Assembly (NCBI GenBank): GCA_039096225.1
Contig: JBBPEB010000011.1
Coordinates: 186,001 to 250,000, forward strand
Source of the DNA: Blastocystis sp. Blastoise
Taxonomy: Eukaryota; Sar; Bigyra; Opalinata; Blastocystidae
Length of the DNA: 64,000 bases
Reading direction: 5' to 3'
In this document: positions 43,641-57,450 of the stretch, one piece after another
Layout: every line of letters begins with the position of its first letter
Numbering within the stretch: position 1 is the stretch's first letter
Notes under the pieces: model-generated
The model's input: the letters and a program-made list of their open reading frames with translations, nothing else
Database searches by the model: none
Told to the model about the DNA's origin: nothing
Made by a program: the position numbers and the translations under genes

Positions 43641-44472
43641 TAGAGCGTATCTTTATATAATACTTTTATTTCTATTTCAAAACAATTTGTTAAACGAGAA
43701 ATTCATAATAAAAATCTAAACCCCAATAGTATATATTTAATATAATAAATATAGTAGAATATATTTAATATAATAAATATAGTAGAATATAAAAATCATA
43801 ATTCTAATAATAATAAAATATATAGATCGATATATTGGTGAATATCCATTTTCATTTGATATTCCATTAGCGGGAAATATTTGTACTTTTCGCGGGGTAT
43901 GGGATCGAATACAAATGTATATATATATAAACATAATATTATTGATATAAAATTTGTTTCATCTAGAAAAGATGGGATTCCCGTGGGAATAACTGAGTAT
44001 AAATCATCCCCTTCTGTTATATTTCAGTCTTTATCATCCAATGAGATGCAAGCAACCCTCTCTGATGATAATATGAATACAGAAAAAACAGTAAAAAAAT
44101 GGAAACAACAATATCAATTTCAATTAGATATGTATATATATTATATTATATGTATATATATTATATACTATGTATTATATACTATTATATACTATGTATT
44201 ACAACTTTATTATATATATATATATAACTAGGTATATTCGTGCATTTCAAACGTTATTTGGACGCAAACCACAATATGTTCGATTAGAGAGTATCGAGAG
44301 TCCTATAGGAATAGATATAGATATAGATCAATGTAATTATAATGAATTAGATAAACGTATATATACTTATATGTGTAATATACAAAAACATTATTTTGAG
44401 CCCAATTCGAATACTTTTCATTGTTCTTTATGTGAATTTAAACATAATTGTAAATATTCAAAAACAGTATAA
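39714..44472 (+). CDS. UvrD/AddB-like helicase-nuclease with C-terminal PD-(D/E)XK (RecB-type) domain
   Basis: Many small exons encode one protein. The first seen has a Walker A loop, ISLVSGNYKSGKSQF. KYKYIFVDNIHFFPPLLISY (about 40900) occupies the motif II position; as in AddB, it lacks the full DE pair. SDIAVLLPNM ... YYKYFKSIGI matches the C-terminal UvrD fold (xIAVLxR ... GIP). The nuclease domain starts FYLSYSRLCSYESCPYSLYL, followed by KYGSFLHSI (conserved His), TFRGVWDRIQM (catalytic Asp), ITEYKSS (Glu and Lys) and QYQFQLDMYIRAFQTL (QLxxY motif). It ends HCSLCEFKHNCKYS: one Cys before the core plus CxxCx5C after it is the 4Fe-4S arrangement of AddB-type nucleases. The active site is complete. 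A poly-Asn run lies at about 41730. The role is probably DNA end processing or repair. The start codon is not resolved. Confidence 0.78.
41734..41808. repeat. (AAT)n tract coding a poly-Asn run
   Basis: Trinucleotide run read as AAT on the plus strand, inside an exon of the helicase-nuclease gene. Confidence 0.9.
43524..43539. repeat. 16-bp perfect GC-centred palindrome, example of a recurrent motif
   Basis: AATAACCGCGGTTATT is its own reverse complement and lies in an exon of the helicase-nuclease gene. It is the longest perfect member of a motif family (ATTCCCGYGGGAAT / AACCGCGGTT) seen repeatedly in host exons; the other copies are listed in the findings. Confidence 0.8.
43578..43638. repeat. 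(TA)n microsatellite, intronic
   Basis: A dinucleotide run that makes up nearly a whole intron between the NTSSV exon and the next exon of the helicase-nuclease gene. Confidence 0.93.
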
Positions 44473-45313
44473 AGAGTATTTTTTGAATATCATAATAGTT
44501 TTGTTATCTTCATATTTATATTCATACAGTTCAGACAGATATAGTATAATATAAATGACTTCATATATATTAATAATCATAATTATGTTATACATAATAT
44601 TCATTGATATATTATAGATTATATTTTTAAATAAAGAACTAGTAACAAAACTAGATATAATAAACAGATTTAATTATTTTTTTAAAATTTACTTGAAAAT
44701 CTTTGCAAGGAAAAATTAATATACTATAAAAAAGAATATCAAAAATAAAGAAGACAAAAATGTAAAAAAACAAACAGAAAGAAATAAAAAGAAAAAAGTA
44801 TTTCTTAAAGAGTGAACTGTAAAAAAAATATATATATATATAATATATAAATATATAGATATATATGTGCAAAAAATATATATAATACAACAAGATATTT
44901 GTGAAACAGAGTGGGAAAAAAAGAAAAGTAAATAAATTGTTATAAAGAATTAAATAAAAAAAATTAAAAAATAATTATTATATAAAAACTTAATATATAT
45001 ATATATATCTTATAAACTCAATAGTAGCAATAAGAGAAGAAAACAATAGAGAGAGAATGAATAAGTATATATAAATAACAATATATAAATAGAACAAAGA
45101 ACAAATAACTATATATAAATATATATACATATATATATAATGAAAAATAAATAAATTTTTTAAAAAGACGAAAAACTTGCATCAAGTGGTTTTTTGAAGC
45201 TTGTAGAGGTATATAAGATATATATATAGTTATATATATATAGAAAATAGTATAATAGAATATATATAGTATAAAGAGAGAAATATAATTATATGAATAT
45301 ATATATATAGTTA
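44473..45313. other. Convergent intergenic region
   Basis: Between the 3' ends of the helicase-nuclease gene (+) and the Ubl/ARM gene (-). Very AT-rich, with several short (TA) runs, and no gene seen. Confidence 0.6.
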
Positions 45314-46368
45314 TTATTTAGTTTGAACAGCCGTAGGAGTTACACTTTCTGTATTATATAATTCATCTAAATTAATATTTGTATCTATATCTAAAGAAGA
45401 ATTTATATAGGGAGTGGGGGTTCTAGAAGAAACACTAATATCATCAGATAATACTATAGGAGAATGAAGAGACACAATTTGTTGATTCGTCGAATCTGTT
45501 AGCAGATCAATCTTTTCAGAAACACTATTAGAGTCACGTGATGTACTCTCTTTGTTTTGTTCTATAGAATCATCCTTAACACATACAGTTGTTTGCACAG
45601 ATTCGTTATGTATACTTGATTTATTCGCTTGTTTTTGTTCTTCTTCTTCTTTTCTTCTATTATTATTATTATTATCTGAGATATTATTCTTATTATCTGA
45701 GATATTATTCTTATTATCTTTATTATCATTATTATCAGTATTATCATTATTATCAGTATTATTATCTTTATTATTAATATCTAAAATATTATTATTACTA
45801 TTATTATTAGTATCTTTTTCTATATCAGTTCCAGACTCATTATCTTGTGATTTCGGTACAGGAATGACCATAGAGCTGAATGGATTCAGATTCGTTAAGA
45901 TCTCCTGATGGACGCTGAACATAGACGATGTCTTTGTATGAGAAGCATTATTCGATATATTTATATCTTTTGATATAGTAGTTGATTTAGTATCAGACAC
46001 AGTAGTTGAAGATGATTGGTTACAAGAAGAGGGATCCTGCGGAATAGTATTTCCTTCTTTATGATCATTAGGTAGTGAAGATATATTATTCTTATGAATA
46101 TCCTGTAGGATCTCAGATGTACTAGGTATAGGAGAAGGAGTAGGTGTATGGGTAATACTAGGAGAATGAAGAGACACTCCCTTCGCTTCTAATATAGCAT
46201 CTACATCCACATTATAAGATATAGAAACAATACGACTCTTTGGAGACGATAATTCCACGGGAGAAATGGAATTCTGCTTGGATATTTTATCTGTATTAGC
46301 GGGCATAGATAGCGCGGTAAATCGAGGAGAAGATAAAGATGGAGAAAGAATAGATAAATCAGAATTAA

Positions 46369-46402
<34 letters not shown>

Positions 46403-47749
46403 CGTAGTAGTATCAATATTCATAGTATTAGCATTATTAGTATCATTATTATTAACGAATACAGGAGTCCCAAGAGAATAGTTCGTGTCGACATGTTCTC
46501 CATGAGCTATATATAGAGAGGAGATACCTTGAGACCCTGTACGTAGATATGTTAAATGTTGACTATTTCTATAATTAGGAGAGTTGTTTTTAAAAGAGAC
46601 AGAGCTATCGGTAGAGCTGATATCAGAGCTATGAGAAGTAGCACGTTTATGTACATGAAGTGATTGTCGAGCAAGTCTACTAGCTTGTGAGGGAGTTGTA
46701 GTAGGAATAGTTGAAGGTGTTAATAAGTTATTATTTAGTGGTGTTGTAAGAAGAAGACAGTTCGAAGATAATGGAGGAAGAGGAATTGGCGGGAGATTTG
46801 AACAAAGCGCGGGAAGCGAATTGGTATCTTTTGGAGCAGGAGAGAATCTAGACATACTCATAGGTGTACCTATGGAACTATTATCATTTTCATAATACTC
46901 TGTAGGATATTCAGTTGATGGACAAGTATATCTTAACATAGGATTAAGAGAAGAAGAAGTAGCAGAGGCAGCTATTTCTTGTTCTGTTGGTGGTATTTCA
47001 TCTGTTATAATCTCATTATTCTCATCAATAAACGTTAATGTACTACCCATAAAACGTTGAGTATTATTATTATGAAACATAGATGATGATGTTCCATCCA
47101 CAGAAAGACACGTGGATGGAGCACGTGATGTAGTGGGGGATATTGTAGAGATAGACATGTGACCATCATCTACATCTGTATTCAGTAGCGTTGGGTACAT
47201 TAACGGAGTTTTAGGAGCACATGCTTCACGATTATATTGTTGTAAAACTATATATATATATATAATTATTATTATTATTAAATAATGATTCTAGAATATA
47301 TATATCTAAGCTTATCTATATAATAATGATAGATAATATATAAATAGAATATACTTGATGTGAAATATGTATTTAAAAGTGTCTGAACAAATTGAATGAG
47401 ATTTTCATCATTTTTACGATTATTATATATATAATAAACAAAAGGAAAGAAAGAAGAAGAAATACTTGGATTATGATCTATATATATATATAATAAATAT
47501 AGATTATATATAATAAAACTATTCATATTAATATATAAATCATTACTATTATAGAGAATAGCTTCAATGAATTGTAATATTTTAAGAAGAACCGCTGAGG
47601 GTTGATCTGGAAGAAGTAGCAAGTTACATAATATCTCACACGCATTCTTACCAAATGTGTCACCTCTATCAAATACTATACATATATATGTAAATAAAAT
47701 AAATTATTATATACACCAAATAATAAATTATATATATATAAGTAAACAA

Positions 47750-47801
<52 letters not shown>

Positions 47802-48226
47802 TATCTTTTTGGCAGTCAACAAGAGTGATTAATAACTCCATGATTCCCGTGATTATGGCTTCATTTAAAGGGTAAAGAGTAATAATACGAAAGAGGAGAT
47901 GACATAGAGGATAAGGAGTATAAGGCAAACATTTCTCAGAATCTATATATATATATAGAATATGGTATAGAGAAAATAGTAATAATAATATTATAGATAA
48001 GATATTATATTAATATACAATTCATAAAAGTATAATCATAAATATAAATATAATAAGTATAACAATAATAATAAATAATAATAATAATAAACATAATAGC
48101 ATACGTTCTTGACATAAAGTAGATATAATAGAAATTGCTGCTATATGTATTTGAGGAATAATATCTTTATTAAGGGTCCACATAAGAATATCCGAGAGGT
48201 TTATCTGATCCGCTACAAGGTCTATA

Positions 48227-48268
<42 letters not shown>

Positions 48269-48701
48269 TATTATATATATATACCTGGATTGATTTCTTG
48301 AATTTGTTTAATATATTGTAACGTATAAAGAATAACTTTATTTTCGCATAATATATTATTCATTTTATATAAAGATCCTTGAGCCTCTTCTTCTTCTTCT
48401 TCTTCTCTCTTCGTAACTAAAGAATAATATTGATCAAAACTATCTTTATAAAGAAGAGAGAAATGTTTCTTATTTTCTAAAGTAGAAGTGAAGGCAGAAG
48501 AATGAAGAGGAATAATAAAATGACTATTTATATAAGAAATAACCGCGGGAAGGAAGTCACTGGATAGAATAGCATTGCTCATTATAGCTATATATATATA
48601 TATATAATAATAAAATTATAATTAAAGTATATATAAAATATAATATAGAATTGATATAAGTAAAAAATACAAAATATATAAGAGTAAAAAAGAATACTCT
48701 A

Positions 48702-48777
<76 letters not shown>

Positions 48778-50218
48778 TATTATCAACAGCTATAGTAAGA
48801 GTACGAATAATCGCGGTAATTATTTCATTATCTTCTTTTTGTATATATATATGTAGCTGATCGAGTAAAAACTGAACTGTTGAAATCATATCTAATTCTT
48901 TTACTACTATATAGAAGTGTATTAACGAGGAGGAGAAGAAAAAGAAGAAGAAGTATAAGAAATAAGACGAAGAATATTAATACATACTAATAATAAACAA
49001 AACAAATAAAAAATATAATAATAGAAATAGAAATAAAAAAAAAGTGTGAAATAAAATAGAGTATATATATACATAGACTTTGGCAGTTAATACAGACAGT
49101 GAGAGCTAATTTCAATAATTCGCGTTGTCTTTCGGCGGGAACGATAGCATTTGCATCTATATCAAAATCATCAGAACCGCGGGAATCGATATCTAAGGAT
49201 AATGCAGATGTATCGACATGAGCGAGAGAAACACGGTTTATAGCATGTTGACTTAATTTAGTTAATATTCCCACGGGAATATCCTCAAATATAGTAGATT
49301 CTATAATAATAATAGAATGTAAATATATACAATAATAATGATTATGATTATATTATTATACTTATTAGATTATATTTATTATTATATTATTATATTATTA
49401 TTATATTATTATTATTATATATATACTAATTGAAGATAGTTTGATGAATAGAGAGTAGAGTTGATATACATATACATATAAATTGATATCATTAAATGCT
49501 TTTATAAATATACGTATATGCTCTGGATGAAACAGAGTTATATTCTTAGCTATATATATATATATATATAATTATTATAATTATTAAAATAATTATTAAA
49601 ATAATTATTAAGAAAGATATCAAAGTAAGAAATATATATAATATATTTATATATATAATGATGAATACTAATAGTAAAAGATATTATATATATATATATA
49701 TACATCTTTCTAAAAGTGCTTGTGTAACATCTAGAATGGGAAGAAGAAGTTGCATGTAATTGAGAGGGTTAGTACGGAATACATAGAGGATATCCGAGAG
49801 GATATCACGTGACACAGCAAATGACATGATTCCATCTATTTATATATATATATAATATATCATTATAATATCAATTATATATATACGAGAATTGAGAAGG
49901 AGTCTCATATCAACAAGTGTTTGATAGAGTAATTCCCGCGGGGATGATGTAGTAAGTAGAATACTAATATCATTGAGGAATCGTCGACGGCAAAAATCAA
50001 GATCTTTCTCAAAACAATCTATATATATATATAAAGAGAGAATTATATAAAAGGATTTCAATATAATATTTATATATATATACTATTTTTAAAATAAGGT
50101 TTTAAAGCTATTTGTAGATATTTTCCAATTTGTTTGTGTTGATAACTGAATGTATTCATATGGAGGAGGGAACGATAGAGAGTGGCGGGCAACTGGAGAG
50201 GGTCTATAGTGGGAATAA

Positions 50219-50250
<32 letters not shown>

Positions 50251-52480
50251 CTATGTAATTCAAGAGAGAGAAGAAGAGAGAGAACAGAAGAGCAAACAAA
50301 TACACTCTGATAATAATGAGAGAGAACTATTTCCACTTGAGACACAATGGAATTGTATTCCGTTGAGTCTAAAGGGTCTTGTACTATATAAGAAATAGGA
50401 TAATATATAAATATAATAATAAAAAAATAGTATATAAATAAAATAATAATAAATAGAATATAAACAAAATAATAATAAATAGAATATAAATATAATATAT
50501 AAATAAACTAATATTCATATATATATACCATAATAAAGATTAGTAGCCATAAGAGAGAGACACATGGATATAATCGTGGGAATTTGAAGATAATCATTAA
50601 TACATTGGTGATAATATCCCATCGAAATACGACTCACTATAATATCACGATTCTCTTCTATATATATATATATAGATGAGTTATAATGAATAAGAATATA
50701 TATATATACTATATTGTTGAAGACCGAAAAGACAACCGAGTGTGTTTTTAATGGCATTAGCAACTGTATCTTTTTTCACCAGGAGCACGTGCGCGCAGAT
50801 ATCCGTGAGGGATTTCCCAATGGATCCAGTAACAGGATAAATAGGAGAATCTATATACAATATATATATAATAATAATAACATTAATAATATTATTATAA
50901 AATAATACTAATAAAACTATATATATATACCAATGATAGCATATAAACGTAATATGGACATAATGACCGTTATTCCCGCGGGAGTGACGTTATCTTGATA
51001 GATATAAGAAGAGAGCACTTGAAGGAAGTTTTGAGGAATTGGATACTCATTGTATATATCTAGAAGAATAATGAAATATATAGATATATATAGATATAAT
51101 AAAATATAATGTAAATATGTGTTATTTTTACATAATACTTAATGTATATAATAAAGAATAAAGAATTGAGATATATACATTGTTTAAAGATTAAGAATAT
51201 AATATTCATCAATTGACTATTAAATAGAAGATCTTGAGTAGAAATAAGAGTAATAGCAAAGTATAGAAGGACAGAAGGAAGAGTAACCTGACGTTCATTT
51301 ACTATAGATATATATATATATAATAGATATAATAACATATAATAAATGTATATAGTAAATATAATTGATATATATATAGAATATAATAAATGATATAGAA
51401 TAATGAGTATAATAATATAAGTTTATTCTTTCTAAATCCTATAGAATAGTATACATTTATTAGTAATAGCAGGAAAGCAATGACATAAATATTGAGTATC
51501 TTTTTTATTCATTCGAAGAATGTAGAGAAACAGATCAAGCGAAGGATTCTCAAATAATCTATACAATAGGGAATATAATAATATATAATAAATATAATAA
51601 TAATCAATATAATAAATATAATAATAATAATAAATAAATATAATAAATATAATAAATATAATAAAAATAATAAATATAATAAATATAATAAATATAATAA
51701 ATATAATAAATATAATAAATATAATAATAGATATAAATATATATACTTATTAATCAATCTCTGTTTCATAGCAACATGTTCAACGACCTTAGTCTATATA
51801 CATATATATATATAAGTATTCCAATAATAATAATAATAATAATAATAATACTCTATATATACTTTAAGTTTATAATAAAAAGGATGTTGTTCTGTACAAG
51901 TATAATCCCAAATGGAGGGGAAAATATAACGCGGTACAGGACCCTCTGTGTCACACAAACAATAATCATCATTATTTAAACCTTCTTCCTCCTATATATA
52001 TAAATAAATAGTAAAAAATATTCTATATATATAATAATAAAAAATGAAAAATATACAGCAATAATTTCTGAAATGTCAAAAAAAGTGTAGTTACTAGATA
52101 AATTGTAATGTTTAACTTTGTCATCTGAGATGACAACATAATAATCGACATTGTGATCTTTAACCATATCAATACAGAATTCAGTATTACCTTCTGAAAC
52201 TGGAAAAATGGTATCTAATGTACTGTCTTCAGACAAAAATAGAGATTTGTACATAAGAACAACTGATCTTGGAGTAATACTGTATGTTTCCTAAAGATAA
52301 GATAAATAAAATATTCTAAAAAATTTAAAAAAAAACACATACTCCAACTAAAGTGATCAACTCATTGACAGTACTTTTGGAGCTCACCATAAGTTTCCTC
52401 GTCTCTTTGTCAGAAGCCTTAATGATTAAGGATATATTACATGTATAACGAGGAATTAATAGATCCGGCGCAGTATTCAT
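45314..52480 (-). CDS. Large ubiquitin-like / armadillo-type helical repeat protein with disordered tail
   Basis: I do not recognise the orthologue. The start at 52480 reads MNTAPDLLIPRYTCNISLII, and the first two exons (SSKSTVNELITLVG, ITPRSVVLMYKSLFLSEDST) have the length and pattern of a ubiquitin-like fold. About twenty short exons follow. They encode pairs of amphipathic helices typical of HEAT/ARM solenoids, for example LPSVLLYFAITLISTQDLLF, YNSIVSQVEIVLSHYYQSVF, IHIAAISIISTLCQE and YPLNEAIITGIMELLITLVD. The last exon (45314-47200) is a single 600-residue disordered region rich in Ser, Thr and Asn with repeated LHSPxxx segments, ending SVTPTAVQTK. No catalytic domain is visible. A scaffold or ubiquitin-pathway adaptor is a guess from the architecture. 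It could be two genes, but I see no internal stop or new start that demands it. Confidence 0.62.
47755..47801. repeat. (TA)n microsatellite, intronic
   Basis: Dinucleotide run forming most of an intron of the Ubl/ARM gene. Confidence 0.92.
48705..48775. repeat. (TA)n microsatellite, intronic
   Basis: Dinucleotide run of about 70 bp in the intron that follows the exon ending IIRTLTIAVDN of the Ubl/ARM gene. Confidence 0.92.
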
Positions 52481-53007
52481 ATTTCCCTTTAGAACTAGTA
52501 GCACTTAGTCGAGTTATATATATTTCTAATGACAAATAGCTTATCTATTATTGCCAAATTATTCAAATATGAATGAAAAGTTTAAAAACAAACACTCTTC
52601 ATTTTTCCTTGGGAGATTATCAAGATTCTAAAACAAAAATGTTTCTCCCAGATAACCACGGTTCTTTGTTTCATTTCCATTCAAGAAATAAATATGTCAT
52701 CCTAACTCCTTTGTTAAAGAGATTTACATAAGAAATCAACCTTTTCAAAATCGTAAATGAATGGATTGCTAACAAGTTCTTTTTATAATGTCATATTCTG
52801 TATTTCTATGTATTCAGCAAAGTAATATATTTTGTTAAATCAATAAAAAAAAATTATTGATTTCAAATTGACATTTATGAGATAGAAAAGATTTTTAAAA
52901 TACTGATATATGACGAAATTTGATATTATAAAAATCTAATTATCATTAAACTATCTTTTTAACAAAGAACACCAATTTAAAGACTAAAAACATATATATA
53001 AAAGAAA
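52481..53007. other. Intergenic region
   Basis: Promoter side of the Ubl/ARM gene and 3' side of TBCB. It holds an AACCACGGTTC palindrome-like site at about 52653. No gene seen. Confidence 0.55.
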
Positions 53008-54699
53008 TTATATTTCATCTTCATCACTATCCATATTGATTTCTTCTTCAGGATAATCACCAACTATAAAATGTATAAATATATATAGAATCTATGCAAG
53101 TAAAAAGAACAAACGATATTCTATACCTTGAACATTTGTTCCTCTAACAAATCCACCATAATGTTGAGGACAACTAAAATATTGAACACCATTTAAACTT
53201 CCATTATTCTTACCAACAGGTTCATCAAATTGAACACCTACCTAAATTATATATAGAATAAGATATTTTATAAATATGTTATGAAACAATATATATAGAG
53301 TAATTATTATATTATATAGAGAGCAATTATTATATTTAGAGATAATTATATTATAAAGAGAGTAATAATATTATATAGAGAGCAATTATTATATTATATA
53401 GAGAATAATCAAAATATTATAAATAGAGTAATAATATTATATAGAGAGAGTAATTCTAAGAATATCACTATAGAAATACCCAGTATCCTTTTTGAGCTTG
53501 TTTTGCTTCTTTATATTCTCCAATCCATTTAACTTCTCCTCTTCGTTCTCCTGGACTTACTTGACATCGATCTCCTATATGTATATTCTTTACTGTCTCT
53601 ATAGAATAGGTAGACTCAACATTCACTAACTATATATAAGAATAGTAGTAGTTATAGATATTATATTATATTATATTATATTATATTATATTATATTATA
53701 TTATATTATATTATATTATATTATATTATATTATATTATATTATATTATATTATATTATATTATATTATATTATATTATATTATATTATATTATATTATA
53801 TTATATTATATTATATTATATTATATTATAATAAATAATAAAAACTAATGAAATAATATAATACATATATCTATAATAAATAATTATCATATCTATACTT
53901 TATTTTCTAATTGTTCTCTTTTAAATGCACGATATGTATTTTTTCTTTGATTATATTCCTCATCACTTAATACATACTTTTCAATCTTACTTGTATCTTC
54001 TAAACCACCATTCTTAGAGAGAGAGAAAGGATCCTATATATAATATATATATATATAATAGTATATAATATAATAGAATATAATAAAATAGAATATAATA
54101 TAAATAATAGTATATATTATAATAGTATATATTATAATAGCATATAATACAATATAATATATAATATTATCTTTCAGTGAATCATAATAAATATATATAT
54201 ATATATACCTGATCAATACAATAAATCTCCATTCCTGACTGAATTCCATAATTACCTATTAATTGATTATCATCATTCATTTCAGCAATCTATAAAGATA
54301 AATATAATATAAGATTTCATATTTATAATAGTTATTTAATAATATATATCTATAAAATATATTATAATATAGAATACCATACAATAATATAGATAACAAC
54401 TATAAAAACTATGAAAATATAAATAAATATACAGGAGTTCCAAATTTATCTTTTAATATTAGTTTTTGATAAGCTACAGATGATCCAGTTCGTTGATATA
54501 TTTTCAGCTTTACATCTGAAACAGTCATATAAATGCTTAATCGAAGATCAACAACATGTTGTTTCAAGTTACTATGTGATAGATTCACCTCTACTAAGCC
54601 TGGAGGTAAGCTTTTATATCTCTCTCCATCAGTAGCAGTTATATAAGCTCTTAATTCAGCCAGTTGATCGTTTGATAAGCCACTTAGATTGATAGACAT
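53008..54699 (-). CDS. TBCB: Tubulin-folding cofactor B (TBCB)
   Basis: TBCB captures alpha-tubulin released from CCT and passes it on with TBCE; its CAP-Gly domain recognises the tubulin C-terminus. The start at 54699 reads [21 protein letters not shown] ubiquitin-like domain ([41 protein letters not shown]) covers roughly residues 35-115. A charged linker follows ([20 protein letters not shown]). The CAP-Gly domain has [40 protein letters not shown] and [17 protein letters not shown], with the GKNNG loop typical of TBCB. The protein ends NMDSDEDEI, and this acidic Asp-Glu-Ile/Met-type tail is diagnostic for the family. About seven introns, one with a 5-bp tandem repeat. CCT2 at 7.5 kb acts one step earlier in the same pathway. 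Confidence 0.95.
53663..53832. repeat. (TTATA)n pentanucleotide satellite in a TBCB intron
   Basis: About 34 perfect units of TTATA in the intron after the exon encoding [13 protein letters not shown]. Confidence 0.95.
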
Positions 54700-54909
54700 T
54701 GTTTGTTAATTAATTTTAAAAGAATTAGATATAATTATTTTAGAGAATATTATAAAATAGAATAACGAAAAAGTATCTAGAAAAAAAGAAGAACAAATGA
54801 AATATAATTTGTTAGTCATGATTAAATAATTGTAATTCCGTTTAAAATAAAATTTTTCAAAATAAAGAAATTCTTCATAAATAAGTTGCTTTTCTTCCAT
54901 ATAAATTAA
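54700..54909. promoter_or_regulatory. Bidirectional promoter region of TBCB and the RBM41-like gene
   Basis: The 210-bp spacer between two divergent start codons must contain both transcription starts. It is AT-rich and shows no site I can name. Confidence 0.5.
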
Positions 54910-57198
<2,289 letters not shown>

Positions 57199-57450
57199 AT
57201 AAAGTCTTGCTTAATACTACTCTGTTTCTTAACTATTAATATATATATATGATTCATTTCTATTGAATATTCAAATAAAACAACAAAAAATTAAAAAAAC
57301 AACAAAAAACAAAACAAATTTTTTATTAACAAATATTTAAAAAGCAATAAAAACAATAATCAGCAATGATTTATTTTTTAGCGTTTACAATCATACATAA
57401 AGTACATATTCTATTATATACAATATAAGGAAAGACTTATCTATATTCCT
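57199..57450. other. Convergent intergenic region
   Basis: 250 bp between the 3' ends of the RBM41-like gene (+) and the surface-protein gene (-). A-rich, no feature seen. Confidence 0.55.

Noticed and set aside
45552-45908. Leu/Ser-rich plus-strand frame
   Set aside because: It is the antisense reading of the Asn/Asp-rich tail of the Ubl/ARM protein.
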